DNA of 16,838 nucleotides from Winogradskyella_A sp963966315 (GCA_963966315.1 CAWZYX010000067.1:1-16838); one strand, 5' to 3'. Shown: positions 7,937 through 16,740, numbered from the stretch's first letter. Numbers and translations are program-made. The notes: generated by a model not told the origin, from the sequence alone.

Positions 7937-10486
7937 ATGGACGATAATTTTTCACCTCGAGTAAAAGACGTTATTGCCTACAGCAAAGAAGAGGCTTTAA
8001 GACTTGGTCACGATTTTATCGGTACTGAGCATTTGATGTTAGGTTTGCTGCGGGATGGTAATGGAAAAGCAATAGACATACTAAGTGCTTTGGATATAGA
8101 CCTCAATCATTTAAGAAGAAAGGTTGAAATCCTGAGCCCGGCCAACCCGAATGTGACCGTTACGTCAAATGAAAAAAAGAACCTTCATTTAACTCGGCAG
8201 GCAGAACGCGCCTTAAAAACAACCTTTCTTGAAGCTAAATTGTTTCAGAGCTCATCGATTAATACCGCTCATTTGTTGTTGTGTATATTACGTAACGAGA
8301 ATGACCCAACGACGAAGCTTTTAAATAAACTTCAGGTTGATTATGATAATGTTAAAGAAGAATTCAAATCTATGATTACAAGCGAAGATGATTACATCGA
8401 CAGTCCAAAAGCTGAGTCTTTTTCTGAGGAAGACAGCAACGATGAGGAGAGCTCAAAGCAAAATCCTTTTGGACAAGGTTCTAAAACGAATAAAAAATCA
8501 AAAACACCTGTTCTTGACAATTTTGGAAGGGATCTTACAGTCCTCGCTGAAGAGGGTAAATTAGATCCGGTAGTAGGCCGTGATAAAGAGATCCAACGCG
8601 TTTCTCAGATTCTGAGTCGTCGGAAAAAAAACAATCCCCTCCTGATTGGAGAACCAGGAGTTGGCAAATCGGCCATCGCCGAAGGTCTTGCACTAAGAAT
8701 CGTTAAACGAAAAGTATCGAGGACCCTTTTTAACAAACGTGTTGTCACGCTGGATTTGGCCAGTTTAGTAGCTGGGACTAAATACAGAGGGCAGTTTGAA
8801 GAACGGATGAAAGCAGTTATGAACGAATTGGAAAAAAATGATGATATCATTTTGTTCATCGATGAGATCCACACCATTGTCGGTGCAGGAGGAGCGACAG
8901 GCAGCCTGGATGCCTCCAATATGTTTAAACCTGCACTTGCCAGAGGGGAGATCCAGTGTATCGGCGCTACCACGCTTGATGAGTACCGTCAGTACATTGA
9001 AAAAGATGGGGCTTTGGAACGACGATTCCAGAAAGTTATTGTGGAACCCACTTCTGTTGAAGAAACAATTGAAATCCTCAACAATATCAAGTCTAAATAT
9101 GAGGAACACCACAACGTGGATTACACCGATGAGGCCATAGAAGCTTGTGTGAAACTTACCAATCGCTACATGACAGAGCGCTTTCTCCCGGACAAGGCCA
9201 TTGATGCCCTCGACGAGGCAGGGTCCAGGGTGCACATTACCAATATTGATGTGCCTGATCAGATCATAGAGCTTGAAAAACGTCTCGAAGAAGTGAAAAA
9301 CACTAAAAATTCGGTAGTTAAAAAGCAGAAGTATGAAGAGGCCGCTAAACTGAGAGATGATGAAAAGCGCCTGGAAAAAGAGTTATCACTGGCGCAGGAG
9401 AAGTGGGAAGAAGACACCAAAATGCACAGAGAACTAGTGACGGAAGACAATGTAGCCGATGTCATTTCCATGATGACAGGCATTCCCGTCAATAAAATTG
9501 CTCAAACCGAATTGAACAAATTGGCTCAATTACCAGATCTTATCAAAGGTAAAGTCATTGGCCAGGATGAGGCTGTGAAAAAAGTAGTAAAGGCCATTCA
9601 ACGCAATAGAGCAGGCTTAAAAGATCCCAACAAGCCAATTGGATCATTTATATTTTTAGGACAAACCGGGGTTGGTAAAACCCAGCTGGCAAAAATTCTG
9701 GCCAAAGAGCTTTTTGACAGTGATGATGCCCTTGTGAGAATTGATATGAGTGAATACATGGAAAAGTTTGCCATCTCAAGACTAATTGGTGCTCCTCCGG
9801 GATATGTAGGATATGAAGAAGGCGGTCAGCTCACGGAAAAAATTCGTCGTAAACCTTACGCAGTGGTACTTCTGGATGAGATAGAAAAAGCCCATCCCGA
9901 TGTATTCAACATGCTGCTACAGGTTTTAGACGATGGTTATCTCACCGATAGTCTGGGAAGAAAAATTGATTTTCGCAATACCATCATCATCATGACCTCA
10001 AACATCGGGGCACGAAAACTCAAGGATTTTGGTCAAGGTGTAGGGTTTGGCACTTCCGCCAAAGAGGCACAAGCAGGAGATTATGCCAAAGGCGTCATTG
10101 AAAATGCCCTTAAGAAAGCTTTTGCCCCGGAATTTCTGAACAGAATTGATGATGTTGTTGTGTTTAATGCCCTTGAAAAAGAAGACATCAATGAGATTAT
10201 CGAAATTGAACTGGTGAAACTGGTAGATAGAATTAAAGAGATAGGTTACAAATTAAAGCTGACTGCAAAGGCAAAGGACTTTATTGCTGATAAAGGCTTT
10301 GACAAGCAGTATGGAGCCAGACCATTAAACAGAGCCATCCAGAAATATGTTGAAGATGCTTTGGCTGAAGAGATCATCAATTCCAAAATTCAGGAAGGAG
10401 ACGAGATCATTATGGATTACGATGGAAAGGCTGAGGAGCTTAAGATTAAAATTAAATCCTCCCAACCCACTCCGGAGTCTGATTAG
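7937..10486 (+). CDS. clpC: ATP-dependent Clp unfoldase ClpC (849 aa)
   Basis: A two-ring AAA+ unfoldase that feeds substrates to the ClpP protease. In order: Clp N-domain repeats (about 1-145), an acidic and Ser-rich linker (about 150-190), then AAA domain 1 with Walker A GEPGVGKS (238-245) and Walker B ILFIDE (305-310). A short middle coiled coil follows with a UVR-like motif (QKYEEAAKLRD, 464-474). AAA domain 2 has Walker A GQTGVGKT (575-582) and Walker B VVLLDE (643-648). The tripeptide VGF at 702-704 sits where ClpC proteins carry the ClpP-docking loop. Together with the short middle domain, it separates this protein from the disaggregase ClpB. The ATG is preceded by AGAAAGGAAA, one of the few purine-rich leaders here. 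A strong terminator follows. Adaptors such as McsB are not in the window. Confidence 0.95.
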   Translation: MDDNFSPRVKDVIAYSKEEALRLGHDFIGTEHLMLGLLRDGNGKAIDILSALDIDLNHLRRKVEILSPANPNVTVTSNEKKNLHLTRQAERALKTTFLEAKLFQSSSINTAHLLLCILRNENDPTTKLLNKLQVDYDNVKEEFKSMITSEDDYIDSPKAESFSEEDSNDEESSKQNPFGQGSKTNKKSKTPVLDNFGRDLTVLAEEGKLDPVVGRDKEIQRVSQILSRRKKNNPLLIGEPGVGKSAIAEGLALRIVKRKVSRTLFNKRVVTLDLASLVAGTKYRGQFEERMKAVMNELEKNDDIILFIDEIHTIVGAGGATGSLDASNMFKPALARGEIQCIGATTLDEYRQYIEKDGALERRFQKVIVEPTSVEETIEILNNIKSKYEEHHNVDYTDEAIEACVKLTNRYMTERFLPDKAIDALDEAGSRVHITNIDVPDQIIELEKRLEEVKNTKNSVVKKQKYEEAAKLRDDEKRLEKELSLAQEKWEEDTKMHRELVTEDNVADVISMMTGIPVNKIAQTELNKLAQLPDLIKGKVIGQDEAVKKVVKAIQRNRAGLKDPNKPIGSFIFLGQTGVGKTQLAKILAKELFDSDDALVRIDMSEYMEKFAISRLIGAPPGYVGYEEGGQLTEKIRRKPYAVVLLDEIEKAHPDVFNMLLQVLDDGYLTDSLGRKIDFRNTIIIMTSNIGARKLKDFGQGVGFGTSAKEAQAGDYAKGVIENALKKAFAPEFLNRIDDVVVFNALEKEDINEIIEIELVKLVDRIKEIGYKLKLTAKAKDFIADKGFDKQYGARPLNRAIQKYVEDALAEEIINSKIQEGDEIIMDYDGKAEELKIKIKSSQPTPESD

Positions 10487-10509
10487 ACCTTATCACATTT
10501 AAACGATAG

Positions 10510-10535
10510 AGCCCTGCATTTTGCAGGGCTTTTTT
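10510..10535 (+). terminator. Rho-independent terminator after clpC
   Basis: The stem GCCCTGCA (10511-10518) pairs with TGCAGGGC (10522-10529) around a three-base loop. An outer A-T pair extends it, and six T residues (10530-10535) follow. It lies 24 bases after the clpC stop. Confidence 0.93.
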
Positions 10536-10567
10536 GATTATGTGTGAGTAGTTTTCTAATTTTAAGT

Positions 10568-10948
10568 ATGCCTAAGGTTTTAAAATTTGACTTTTGTCTG
10601 ATCAGCCTCTATGATCAGTACCTGGTTACCCAAATTAATGAAGGGGTTCATTTACTTCCGGAGCATAATCAGGTACTAGATGATCTTGCCATATCTCATT
10701 TTAAAGGACGTCCTTTTGTTTACATCACCAATCGAATCAACTCTTACTCTGTAGATCCACAGATTTATTTTGAAACTTCAAAAATTAAAAATCTAGCCGG
10801 GTTTGCAGTTGTATCCAAAAAATACAAGGCTAAATCTAATGCAGAGATTGAAAAGATGTTTTTTTCCAAACCATTTGAAATATTTGGAGACTTGGATTCA
10901 GCTAAGAAATGGGCTACCCAGTTGCTTGAGGATTATTTCAGTGAATAG
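10568..10948 (+). CDS. Small SpoIIAA/STAS-like protein (126 aa)
   Basis: A short cytosolic protein with no signal peptide or membrane helix. Alternating strands and helices (VLKFDFCLISLYDQYLV, then RPFVYITNRIN, then LAGFAVVSKK) and a C-terminal PFEIFGDLDSAKKWATQLL helix resemble SpoIIAA-like proteins of the STAS/SEC14 group, which are common in flavobacteria. The resemblance is from pattern alone and the function is unknown. A GTG at 10544 is in frame, but it starts directly after the clpC terminator; the ATG at 10568 gives a normal N-terminus (MPKVLKF). TTG at 10534-10536 and TAATTTTA at 10557-10564 have the 20-base spacing of a Bacteroidota promoter and would make a nearly leaderless transcript, but the -7 box has one mismatch. 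Its last 16 bases overlap the convergent hutH end. Confidence 0.8.
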   Translation: MPKVLKFDFCLISLYDQYLVTQINEGVHLLPEHNQVLDDLAISHFKGRPFVYITNRINSYSVDPQIYFETSKIKNLAGFAVVSKKYKAKSNAEIEKMFFSKPFEIFGDLDSAKKWATQLLEDYFSE

Positions 10949-12477
10949 CACTTTAAACCGTAATTATTTAAGAACAACTCTTCAATCTCAATATCAATAT
11001 CCTTAATGAATTGTATAGAAGCTTCAATAGCCTCGTGAAGTACTTCATCCTCTTTGATGAACGGCACATACCCTCTATACTTTTCAATGAAGGTCTCTAA
11101 AAAAGGAGAGCTGCGCTTAGGCCGTCTAAATTCAATAGCCTGCGCAGCATTCATAAGTTCAATAGCGATAATGCGCTCGACATTCCTGATGAGTGAATAG
11201 GCCTGGGTGGCAGCATTTGCTCCCATACTTACATGATCTTCCTGCCCATTACTGGATACAATACTATCAGTACTGGCAGGGGATGCCAGTTGTTTATTGG
11301 CGCTTACGATACTTGCAGCTGTGTATTGCGGGATCATGAATCCAGAGTTCAGGCCCGGATTATCGACCAGAAACGGAGGTAAGCCTCTGAGCCCGGACAC
11401 CAATTGAAAAATACGCCGTTCAGAAATATTCCCTATTTCGGCCATCGCTATTTTCAAATAATCTAGTGCCAAAGCCAATGGCTGTCCGTGGAAATTTCCA
11501 CCTGATATAATCAGGTCTTCCTCATAAAATATATTGGGATTGTCCGTGACTGAGTTAATCTCGGTTAGGATTACTTTTTCAACAAAATCGAGGGTGTCTT
11601 TAGTGGCACCGTGGACCTGAGGGATACAGCGAAACGAATAAGGGTCCTGTACATGATCCTTTTGCTGAACACTCAGTTCACTCCCTTTTAAAATATCGTT
11701 CAGTCTTCGGGCAACCTTCCATTGCCCAGGGTGAGGCCTAGCTTCATGCACCAGGTCATGGAAGGGATCCAAACGTCCGTCAAAGGCATCGAGAGAAATA
11801 CTGGCAATTACATCGGCCAAATATGATGTTTTATGAGACATGAGCAGTAAATACACTCCATAGGCACTCATAAACTGGGTCCCATTGAGTAGTGCCAGGC
11901 CTTCTTTTGCCTCTAGTTTGATGGGCTCCCAATTAAATTGTGTCAAAATATCCAAAGCCTCATAGTCTGTTCCTTTATGCACTACCTTTCCTTTTCCTAA
12001 TAAGGGAAGTGCTAAGTGGGCGAGCGGAGAGAGATCACCCGAAGCTCCCAGTGAACCCTGAGTAAAGACAAATGGAAACACGTCGTGATTAAAAAAGTCA
12101 ATAAGGCGTTGGAGGGTCTTTAACTGTACACCACTTCTTCCATAGCTAAGGGACTGAATTTTCAAAAGCAGCATTACTTTTACGATCGATTCCGGGACAC
12201 GATCTCCGGTCCCACAGGCGTGGGACATCACCAGGTTCTCCTGAAGTTTCGTGAGCTCCTTACTAGAAATCTTCACATTGTGAAGAGATCCAAATCCAGT
12301 ATTGATACCGTACAAAGGAGCATCATTCCCAGCAAGTTTTTTATCCAGGTATGCTTTGCACTGAACCACTCTTTCTTTGGACTCCTCGGAAAGGACCAAT
12401 TTTTTCTGGTCTTTAAAAATATTGTAAATAGTGACAATATCAAGGGGTTCAGATGATATGGTATGAATTGAGTTCAT
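10933..12477 (-). CDS. hutH: Histidine ammonia-lyase (514 aa)
   Basis: This enzyme removes ammonia from L-histidine to give urocanate, the first step of histidine breakdown. The Ala145-Ser146-Gly147 triad in GSLGASGDLSPLAHL cyclises to the MIO cofactor. Other family marks are YGINTGFG (56-63), SHACGTG (85-91), NGTQFM (198-203) and QEDHVSMG (412-419). The glutamate in QEDHVSM is typical of histidases rather than tyrosine or phenylalanine lyases, so HutH is preferred over a pigment-pathway aromatic lyase. The length is normal. The gene starts 27 bases after nnrDE on the same strand and is probably the last gene of the holA-nnrDE-hutH unit. No hutU, hutI or hutG is in the window. No terminator hairpin is seen at its end, which overlaps the 3' end of the convergent small gene. 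Confidence 0.92.
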   Translation of the reverse strand: MNSIHTISSEPLDIVTIYNIFKDQKKLVLSEESKERVVQCKAYLDKKLAGNDAPLYGINTGFGSLHNVKISSKELTKLQENLVMSHACGTGDRVPESIVKVMLLLKIQSLSYGRSGVQLKTLQRLIDFFNHDVFPFVFTQGSLGASGDLSPLAHLALPLLGKGKVVHKGTDYEALDILTQFNWEPIKLEAKEGLALLNGTQFMSAYGVYLLLMSHKTSYLADVIASISLDAFDGRLDPFHDLVHEARPHPGQWKVARRLNDILKGSELSVQQKDHVQDPYSFRCIPQVHGATKDTLDFVEKVILTEINSVTDNPNIFYEEDLIISGGNFHGQPLALALDYLKIAMAEIGNISERRIFQLVSGLRGLPPFLVDNPGLNSGFMIPQYTAASIVSANKQLASPASTDSIVSSNGQEDHVSMGANAATQAYSLIRNVERIIAIELMNAAQAIEFRRPKRSSPFLETFIEKYRGYVPFIKEDEVLHEAIEASIQFIKDIDIEIEELFLNNYGLKCYSLK

Positions 12478-12504
12478 GGCATTTGACTTCGTTTAAGAAA
12501 TTTT

Positions 12505-14055
12505 TTAGGGCTGTTCTGGCTCCTGGTCTGCTTCCTGTTCCACAATTTGTTCAAATAGGCTTAAATAAGCTTTTCCCAGATTATCTATAAGGTGGTGTGC
12601 TACCAAACTTTGATAACCCTGCTCCTCTACTCCAATATCACCGGCTTTACCATGGAGATAGACCCCCATCAAAGCTGCTTCCAGAGGTTCGTATTTTTGG
12701 GCGATGAGTGCCGTTACAATACCAGATAAAACATCACCACTCCCTGCCGTTGCCATCCCGGGGTTACCCGTGGTATTTATATAGCGTTTTGGTCCGTTGA
12801 CCGTAATGCTGTGTGCCCCTTTCACGATAATAATCAATCCGTGTTTTTCAGAAAAATCAGAACACATTTTCAGCATCTCAAAATCATCAGTCCAGTCCCC
12901 AATAAGCCGCCTAAGTTCCCCTTTATGTGGCGTTAGGATAGAGTTTTTGGGGATATGCTTAATCAATTCATGATGGGCAGCCAGTATATTAATGGCGTCC
13001 GCATCAAGAACATATGGGCCTTGAAAACGTTTCAAAAGTTCTCCTATCGCCTTCACACTTTGTTCATTAGTGCCCATGCCCATTCCAACACCAATCACAT
13101 CCGGCTTTACCCTGGTGTTAATATTTGTAAGATGTGTTTCGTGCTCGTCGGTTTCTACCATCACCTCAGGAATAGAGGACTGCATGATGGAGTACCCACA
13201 TCCGGGCAAAAAAGCTGTCACCAAACCCGCCCCCGCGTATAAACAGGACTTTGCAGAAAGTATCATAGCGCCGATCTTACCAAAACTGCCTCCAACCATT
13301 AGTGCATGTCCATAATCTCCCTTATGAGCATATTTATCTCGTGGTTTGTATCTGACAAGGACTTCATTTTTACCAATTAGTTCGTCGGTCACCTGAACTT
13401 CTGATAAGTACTGCATATCCAGACCTATATCCAAAACTTCCCATTGCGTTGAATACTGGGAAGATTCCTTAAGGAAGAAAATTAACTTTGGTGTTTGAAA
13501 GCTTAGGGTATAATTCGACTTGAGCGCATGATTAGGCTGTTCCAGAGCCCTATCCATAAATAAACCGGAAGGAATATCCACAGATAGAATAAAGGCCTTT
13601 GCAGACTGTAAATGTTTAAATAGATCCAGTACCCAAGGGTCAGGTGGTCTGTTGATACCAATCCCGAAAATAGCATCTACAATGATATCCTGTTCCAAAA
13701 TATCGGGTAGCTGACTCCCTTTATTTAAAACGATTGGCCAGTTCTTGGTCACTTCCTTGATCCGGTCGTAATTAATTAAAAAATCCTTTGATCGTTTTTC
13801 ACTGTAATTGACAACGTAGGTATGTACCTCATAGCCATGAACAATCAGGTGACGGGCGAGAACAAGACCATCACCCCCATTATTTCCAATGCCGCAAAAA
13901 ATATGAATGGGGACCTGAGCTCCTTGCATTCTTCCATGCATCCAATTAAAAACCTCAGTTCCCGCACGTTCCATAAGATCTGTCGACGAAACCCCCTGAC
14001 GTTTCACCGTTAAGCGGTCTGCCTCATAAATTTGCTTTTTAGAAAGTAATTTCAT
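12505..14055 (-). CDS. nnrDE: Bifunctional NAD(P)HX epimerase / ADP-dependent NAD(P)HX dehydratase (516 aa)
   Basis: The protein repairs hydrated, inactive NADH and NADPH. The N-terminal YjeF_N half (about 1-215) epimerises R- to S-NAD(P)HX and shows GIGNNGGDGLVLARHL (55-70), DAIFGIG (127-133) and SVDIPSGL (158-165). The C-terminal ribokinase-like half (about 225-505) dehydrates S-NAD(P)HX using ADP. It shows KGDYGHALMVGGS (245-257), GVGMGMG (322-328), VLDADAIN (349-356), TPHKGEL (375-381) and the nucleotide-binding NPGMATAGSGDVLSG (431-445). Fusion of the two activities in one chain is usual in bacteria. A short Glu/Gln/Pro-rich tail ends the protein. It starts 20 bases after the holA stop and precedes hutH by 27 bases, so the three genes look co-transcribed. 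Confidence 0.95.
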   Translation of the reverse strand: MKLLSKKQIYEADRLTVKRQGVSSTDLMERAGTEVFNWMHGRMQGAQVPIHIFCGIGNNGGDGLVLARHLIVHGYEVHTYVVNYSEKRSKDFLINYDRIKEVTKNWPIVLNKGSQLPDILEQDIIVDAIFGIGINRPPDPWVLDLFKHLQSAKAFILSVDIPSGLFMDRALEQPNHALKSNYTLSFQTPKLIFFLKESSQYSTQWEVLDIGLDMQYLSEVQVTDELIGKNEVLVRYKPRDKYAHKGDYGHALMVGGSFGKIGAMILSAKSCLYAGAGLVTAFLPGCGYSIMQSSIPEVMVETDEHETHLTNINTRVKPDVIGVGMGMGTNEQSVKAIGELLKRFQGPYVLDADAINILAAHHELIKHIPKNSILTPHKGELRRLIGDWTDDFEMLKMCSDFSEKHGLIIIVKGAHSITVNGPKRYINTTGNPGMATAGSGDVLSGIVTALIAQKYEPLEAALMGVYLHGKAGDIGVEEQGYQSLVAHHLIDNLGKAYLSLFEQIVEQEADQEPEQP

Positions 14056-14075
14056 CCATAATCTTTTTTGTGCAG

Positions 14076-15080
14076 CTACTCAATAATTTTCACTAATAGT
14101 TCCTTGAGTAGTTGATCCTGAGGTAAATTTTTAGCTCCAACCCCTTTACTTTTAAGGTCGTACTCATGAAGCATGCTAATCACAGCACTTACTTTCTTCA
14201 TCGGGTAATTTTTTGAAGCTGATATGTATTCGCTTACAAAATACGGGTTAATGCGTAATGCAGATGCCACTGATCGGGGGGACTTATCGTGCAGTCCGTG
14301 AAGATGCAGAAGTTGTGTAAAAAAACCGTGCAGCAAGGCAATGGTAACAACGATGGGATTATCTTTAGGATTTTCTGAAAAATACCTAGCGATCTGGTGA
14401 GCTTTAAATCGGTTCCTGGCTCCTACGGCCTTTCTCAGTTCAAAGTTATTAAAATCCTTACTTATGCCTATGTGTTCTTCGATGTGCTCTGGCTTGACTT
14501 GTGTACCTTCAGGTAAAACGATCTTTAGTTTCTCCAGTTCATTGGAAATTTTACTCAGATCAGTACCTAAGTATTCCACAAGCATTTCAGAGGCTTTTGG
14601 CGTAATACTGTAATTTTGGCCTGCCAAGACTCTTCTGATCCACTCCGGTACCTTATTATCGTATAGTTTTTTACTTTCAAAAACAATTCCGGACCTGGAT
14701 ATGGCCTTATAAAGCGCTTTTCGTTTGTCTATTTTTTTATACTTGTAGTTGACAACGAGAACGGTTGAAGGTTGAGGCTGTTCTGCATAGGCACTTAATT
14801 TTTCAATATTTCGACTAAGTTCCTGAGCTTCTTTAACAATCACGACCTGATATTCTGCCATCATGGGAAAACGCTTGGCCTGCGCCGTGATATCATCTAT
14901 AGATACGTCCTTACCATAAAGAACCATCTGGTTGAACTCTCGTTCGTGTTCCTCCAAGACGTTTTTTTCAATATATTCGGACAGTTTATCAATATAATAG
15001 GGTTCTTCACCCATTAAGAAATAAATAGGCTTTATAAGTCCTTTTTTTATATCTGCCACAATGGCCTTAACCTCATCCAA
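14076..15080 (-). CDS. holA: DNA polymerase III subunit delta (334 aa, TTG start)
   Basis: The delta subunit of the clamp loader opens the sliding clamp. The N-terminal part (about 1-140) carries the family segment PIYFLMGEEPYYIDKL near 18-33 and the stretch QVVIVKEAQEL. The C-terminal helical collar domain ends with KNLPQDQLLKELLVKI. The length fits flavobacterial HolA. No ATG occurs at the expected start. The TTG at 15078-15080 gives MDEVKAIVADIKKG, as expected for this family, and the frame has a stop nine codons upstream with no better start between. It is the first gene of the probable holA-nnrDE-hutH unit. It diverges from the HsdR_N-type gene. A rare start codon may keep this low-abundance subunit scarce; that is inference. 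Confidence 0.92.
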   Translation of the reverse strand: MDEVKAIVADIKKGLIKPIYFLMGEEPYYIDKLSEYIEKNVLEEHEREFNQMVLYGKDVSIDDITAQAKRFPMMAEYQVVIVKEAQELSRNIEKLSAYAEQPQPSTVLVVNYKYKKIDKRKALYKAISRSGIVFESKKLYDNKVPEWIRRVLAGQNYSITPKASEMLVEYLGTDLSKISNELEKLKIVLPEGTQVKPEHIEEHIGISKDFNNFELRKAVGARNRFKAHQIARYFSENPKDNPIVVTIALLHGFFTQLLHLHGLHDKSPRSVASALRINPYFVSEYISASKNYPMKKVSAVISMLHEYDLKSKGVGAKNLPQDQLLKELLVKIIE

Positions 15081-15134
15081 TACGCATAAATAAATAAAGG
15101 TTCAAATAAATGATTAAAGTTGAAAGTTTTGAAA

Positions 15135-15165
15135 TTGGTAGTTCTATTCAGGTAAGCTATTTTTG
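15135..15165 (+). promoter_or_regulatory. Bacteroidota promoter for the HsdR_N-glycosyltransferase operon
   Basis: TTG at 15135-15137 and TATTTTTG at 15158-15165 match the -33 and -7 consensus with a 20-base spacer. Transcription should begin about 15171, leaving a leader of roughly 20 bases before the GTG start at 15191. This is the best promoter in the window. Confidence 0.7.
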
Positions 15166-15190
15166 AATTCATAAAGCCAACCCAGAGAAA

Positions 15191-15631
15191 GTGCAAGAGC
15201 TTAATTTTCCAAAATTTTCATACCGTATCAAAAATACTGAAAATAACATTTCCATATTTGACGAAATACGAAAAAAGTACGTTGCTTTACAACCCGAAGA
15301 ATGGGTTCGCCAGCATTGTCTGCATTATCTGATGTCTGCCAAAAACTATCCGAAATCATTAATCAATGTGGAGAAAGAGCTCAGAGTCCATAACTTAAAA
15401 AAACGTTACGACATTGTCGTCTATAAAAATACAGGGGCCATTAGGATCTTAGTAGAATGCAAGGCCCCAACAATAGATATTACTCAGGATACTTTTGATC
15501 AGATTGCGCGATATAACTTAACCCTGAAAGCAGACTATCTAATGGTTACCAATGGTGTTCATCATTATTTCTGCCAATTGGACTACAATCAAAAGACCTA
15601 TCATTTTTTAAAGGATCTACCAAGTTACTAG
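15191..15631 (+). CDS. Stand-alone HsdR N-terminal-type PD-(D/E)XK protein (146 aa)
   Basis: This short soluble protein has the nuclease core seen at the N-terminus of type I restriction subunit R. The visible active-site residues are Asp74 (KRYDIVVY), Glu89 and Lys91 (ILVECKAP), with Gln104 and Tyr108 forming a QxxxY motif (QIARY). All positions needed for metal-dependent DNA cleavage are present, but there is no helicase domain and no hsdS or hsdM nearby. It is therefore not a normal restriction system. Similar single-domain proteins beside holA are common in flavobacteria, which suggests a resident role in DNA metabolism; that role is unknown. The GTG start at 15191 is chosen because it gives the family's usual beginning (MQELNFPKF) and follows AGAGAAA. 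The glycosyltransferase begins three bases after its stop. Confidence 0.85.
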   Translation: MQELNFPKFSYRIKNTENNISIFDEIRKKYVALQPEEWVRQHCLHYLMSAKNYPKSLINVEKELRVHNLKKRYDIVVYKNTGAIRILVECKAPTIDITQDTFDQIARYNLTLKADYLMVTNGVHHYFCQLDYNQKTYHFLKDLPSY

Positions 15632-15634
15632 TTC

Positions 15635-16639
15635 ATGAGTCCATACCACACGAAAGACATTGCAATAGCCCTACTTAACTGGAATGGTAAAAACCTCTTA
15701 GAGCAGTTTTTGCCGGATGTTATCAAATTTTCAGATGATGCGGCTATTTACGTAATTGACAACTATTCTACTGATGGATCGGTAAATTATCTTCATGAAA
15801 ATGTAAGTGGTGTGAACATCATACAGCTTGAAAAGAATCTAGGATACGCAGGTGGATACAACGAAGGATTGAAACAAATAAAAGCACCCATAGTATGTTG
15901 TCTCAATACTGATGTGGCAGTCACCCCTGGTTGGTTAAACCCTGTAATAGAGTCGTTTAATTCATCCAAAGATATCGCAATAGTACAGCCGAAAATACTA
16001 GATTACAAAAAACCTGATTATTTCGAATATGCCGGCGCTGGTGGTGGTTTTATCGACAAATACGGATACCCCTATTGCAGAGGAAGGATTTTTGATGAAA
16101 TAGAAAAGGATCTGGGACAATACGATGATAAAAGGTCCATCTTCTGGGCCTCGGGGGCTTGCTTTTTTGTAAAGACTGATTTTTTTAAGGAGTTGGGTGG
16201 CTTCGATCCCGACTTTTTCGCTCATATGGAAGAAATTGACCTATGCTGGCGCTGCTACAATAAAGGATACACAATCCAGTACAATGGGCAATCCGCAGTT
16301 TATCATGTAGGAGGCTCTACATTGAGTCACTCCAACCCTAGAAAGACCTTTTTAAATTTTAGAAATAGTCTTTTTACTTTGGTTAAAAACAGCCCTGTTC
16401 CATTGCCTCTTATTTTTTCGCGATTGATACTTGACGGTTTTGCTGCTTTGCGTTTTCTATTCAAACTACAAATAGGTCACTTTATTTCTGTTTTAAAAGC
16501 CCATTTTTCATTTTACCGGCACCTTAGAAAAATGCTCCATAAAAGAGAACATTTGCCTGTTAAAAAGAAAGACTATTACCAGACTCGATCAATTGTCTGG
16601 CAGTTTTTCATCAAAAAGAAACGAATCTTTACTACCTAG
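15635..16639 (+). CDS. Family 2 glycosyltransferase, WbbL-like (334 aa)
   Basis: A GT-A fold sugar transferase of the rhamnosyltransferase-like GT2 group. Visible marks are IALLNWNG (11-18), the nucleotide-sugar segment IDNYSTDGS (41-49), NLGYAGGYNEG (68-78), the metal-binding NTDV (91-94), WASGACFFVK (171-180), the acidic catalytic region EEIDLCWR (199-206) and YHVGG (223-227). Residues 255-295 are hydrophobic and amphipathic and may attach it to the inner face of the membrane. It probably adds a sugar to a lipid-linked surface glycan; the donor and acceptor cannot be told. It starts three bases after the HsdR_N-type gene and shares its promoter. The C-terminus is strongly basic. Confidence 0.88.
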   Translation: MSPYHTKDIAIALLNWNGKNLLEQFLPDVIKFSDDAAIYVIDNYSTDGSVNYLHENVSGVNIIQLEKNLGYAGGYNEGLKQIKAPIVCCLNTDVAVTPGWLNPVIESFNSSKDIAIVQPKILDYKKPDYFEYAGAGGGFIDKYGYPYCRGRIFDEIEKDLGQYDDKRSIFWASGACFFVKTDFFKELGGFDPDFFAHMEEIDLCWRCYNKGYTIQYNGQSAVYHVGGSTLSHSNPRKTFLNFRNSLFTLVKNSPVPLPLIFSRLILDGFAALRFLFKLQIGHFISVLKAHFSFYRHLRKMLHKREHLPVKKKDYYQTRSIVWQFFIKKKRIFTT

Positions 16640-16693
16640 AAAGAATTCTTATAAAAATTTCGTTAAGGTCTCTTCCAACCGTGTAATTTTCAA

Positions 16694-16701
16694 TACTTTT
16701 G
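16694..16701 (+). promoter_or_regulatory. Bacteroidota -7 element (TACTTTTG) before the lipoprotein gene
   Basis: A perfect TAnnTTTG lies 39 bases upstream of the ATG at 16741, giving a leader of about 35 bases. The -33 position has only weak T-rich sequence. If real, the lipoprotein gene has its own promoter, separate from the glycosyltransferase operon. Confidence 0.45.
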
Positions 16702-16740
16702 AAGTACGATTATCTGACAACTAAAAAATTAAAATCAATT

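Noticed and set aside
8605..9235. Open frames on the minus strand inside clpC
   Set aside because: They are antisense to the Walker B region of AAA domain 1 and match no family; composition is that of a reverse-complement shadow.
15191..15631. Defence (restriction-modification) island
   Set aside because: Only a single short nuclease-fold protein is present; no methylase, specificity or helicase gene accompanies it and the neighbours are housekeeping genes.
16640..16660. Short palindrome AAGAATTCTT after the glycosyltransferase stop, considered as a terminator
   Set aside because: The stem is AT-rich, has no loop and no clean T-run follows, so it is not a credible terminator.
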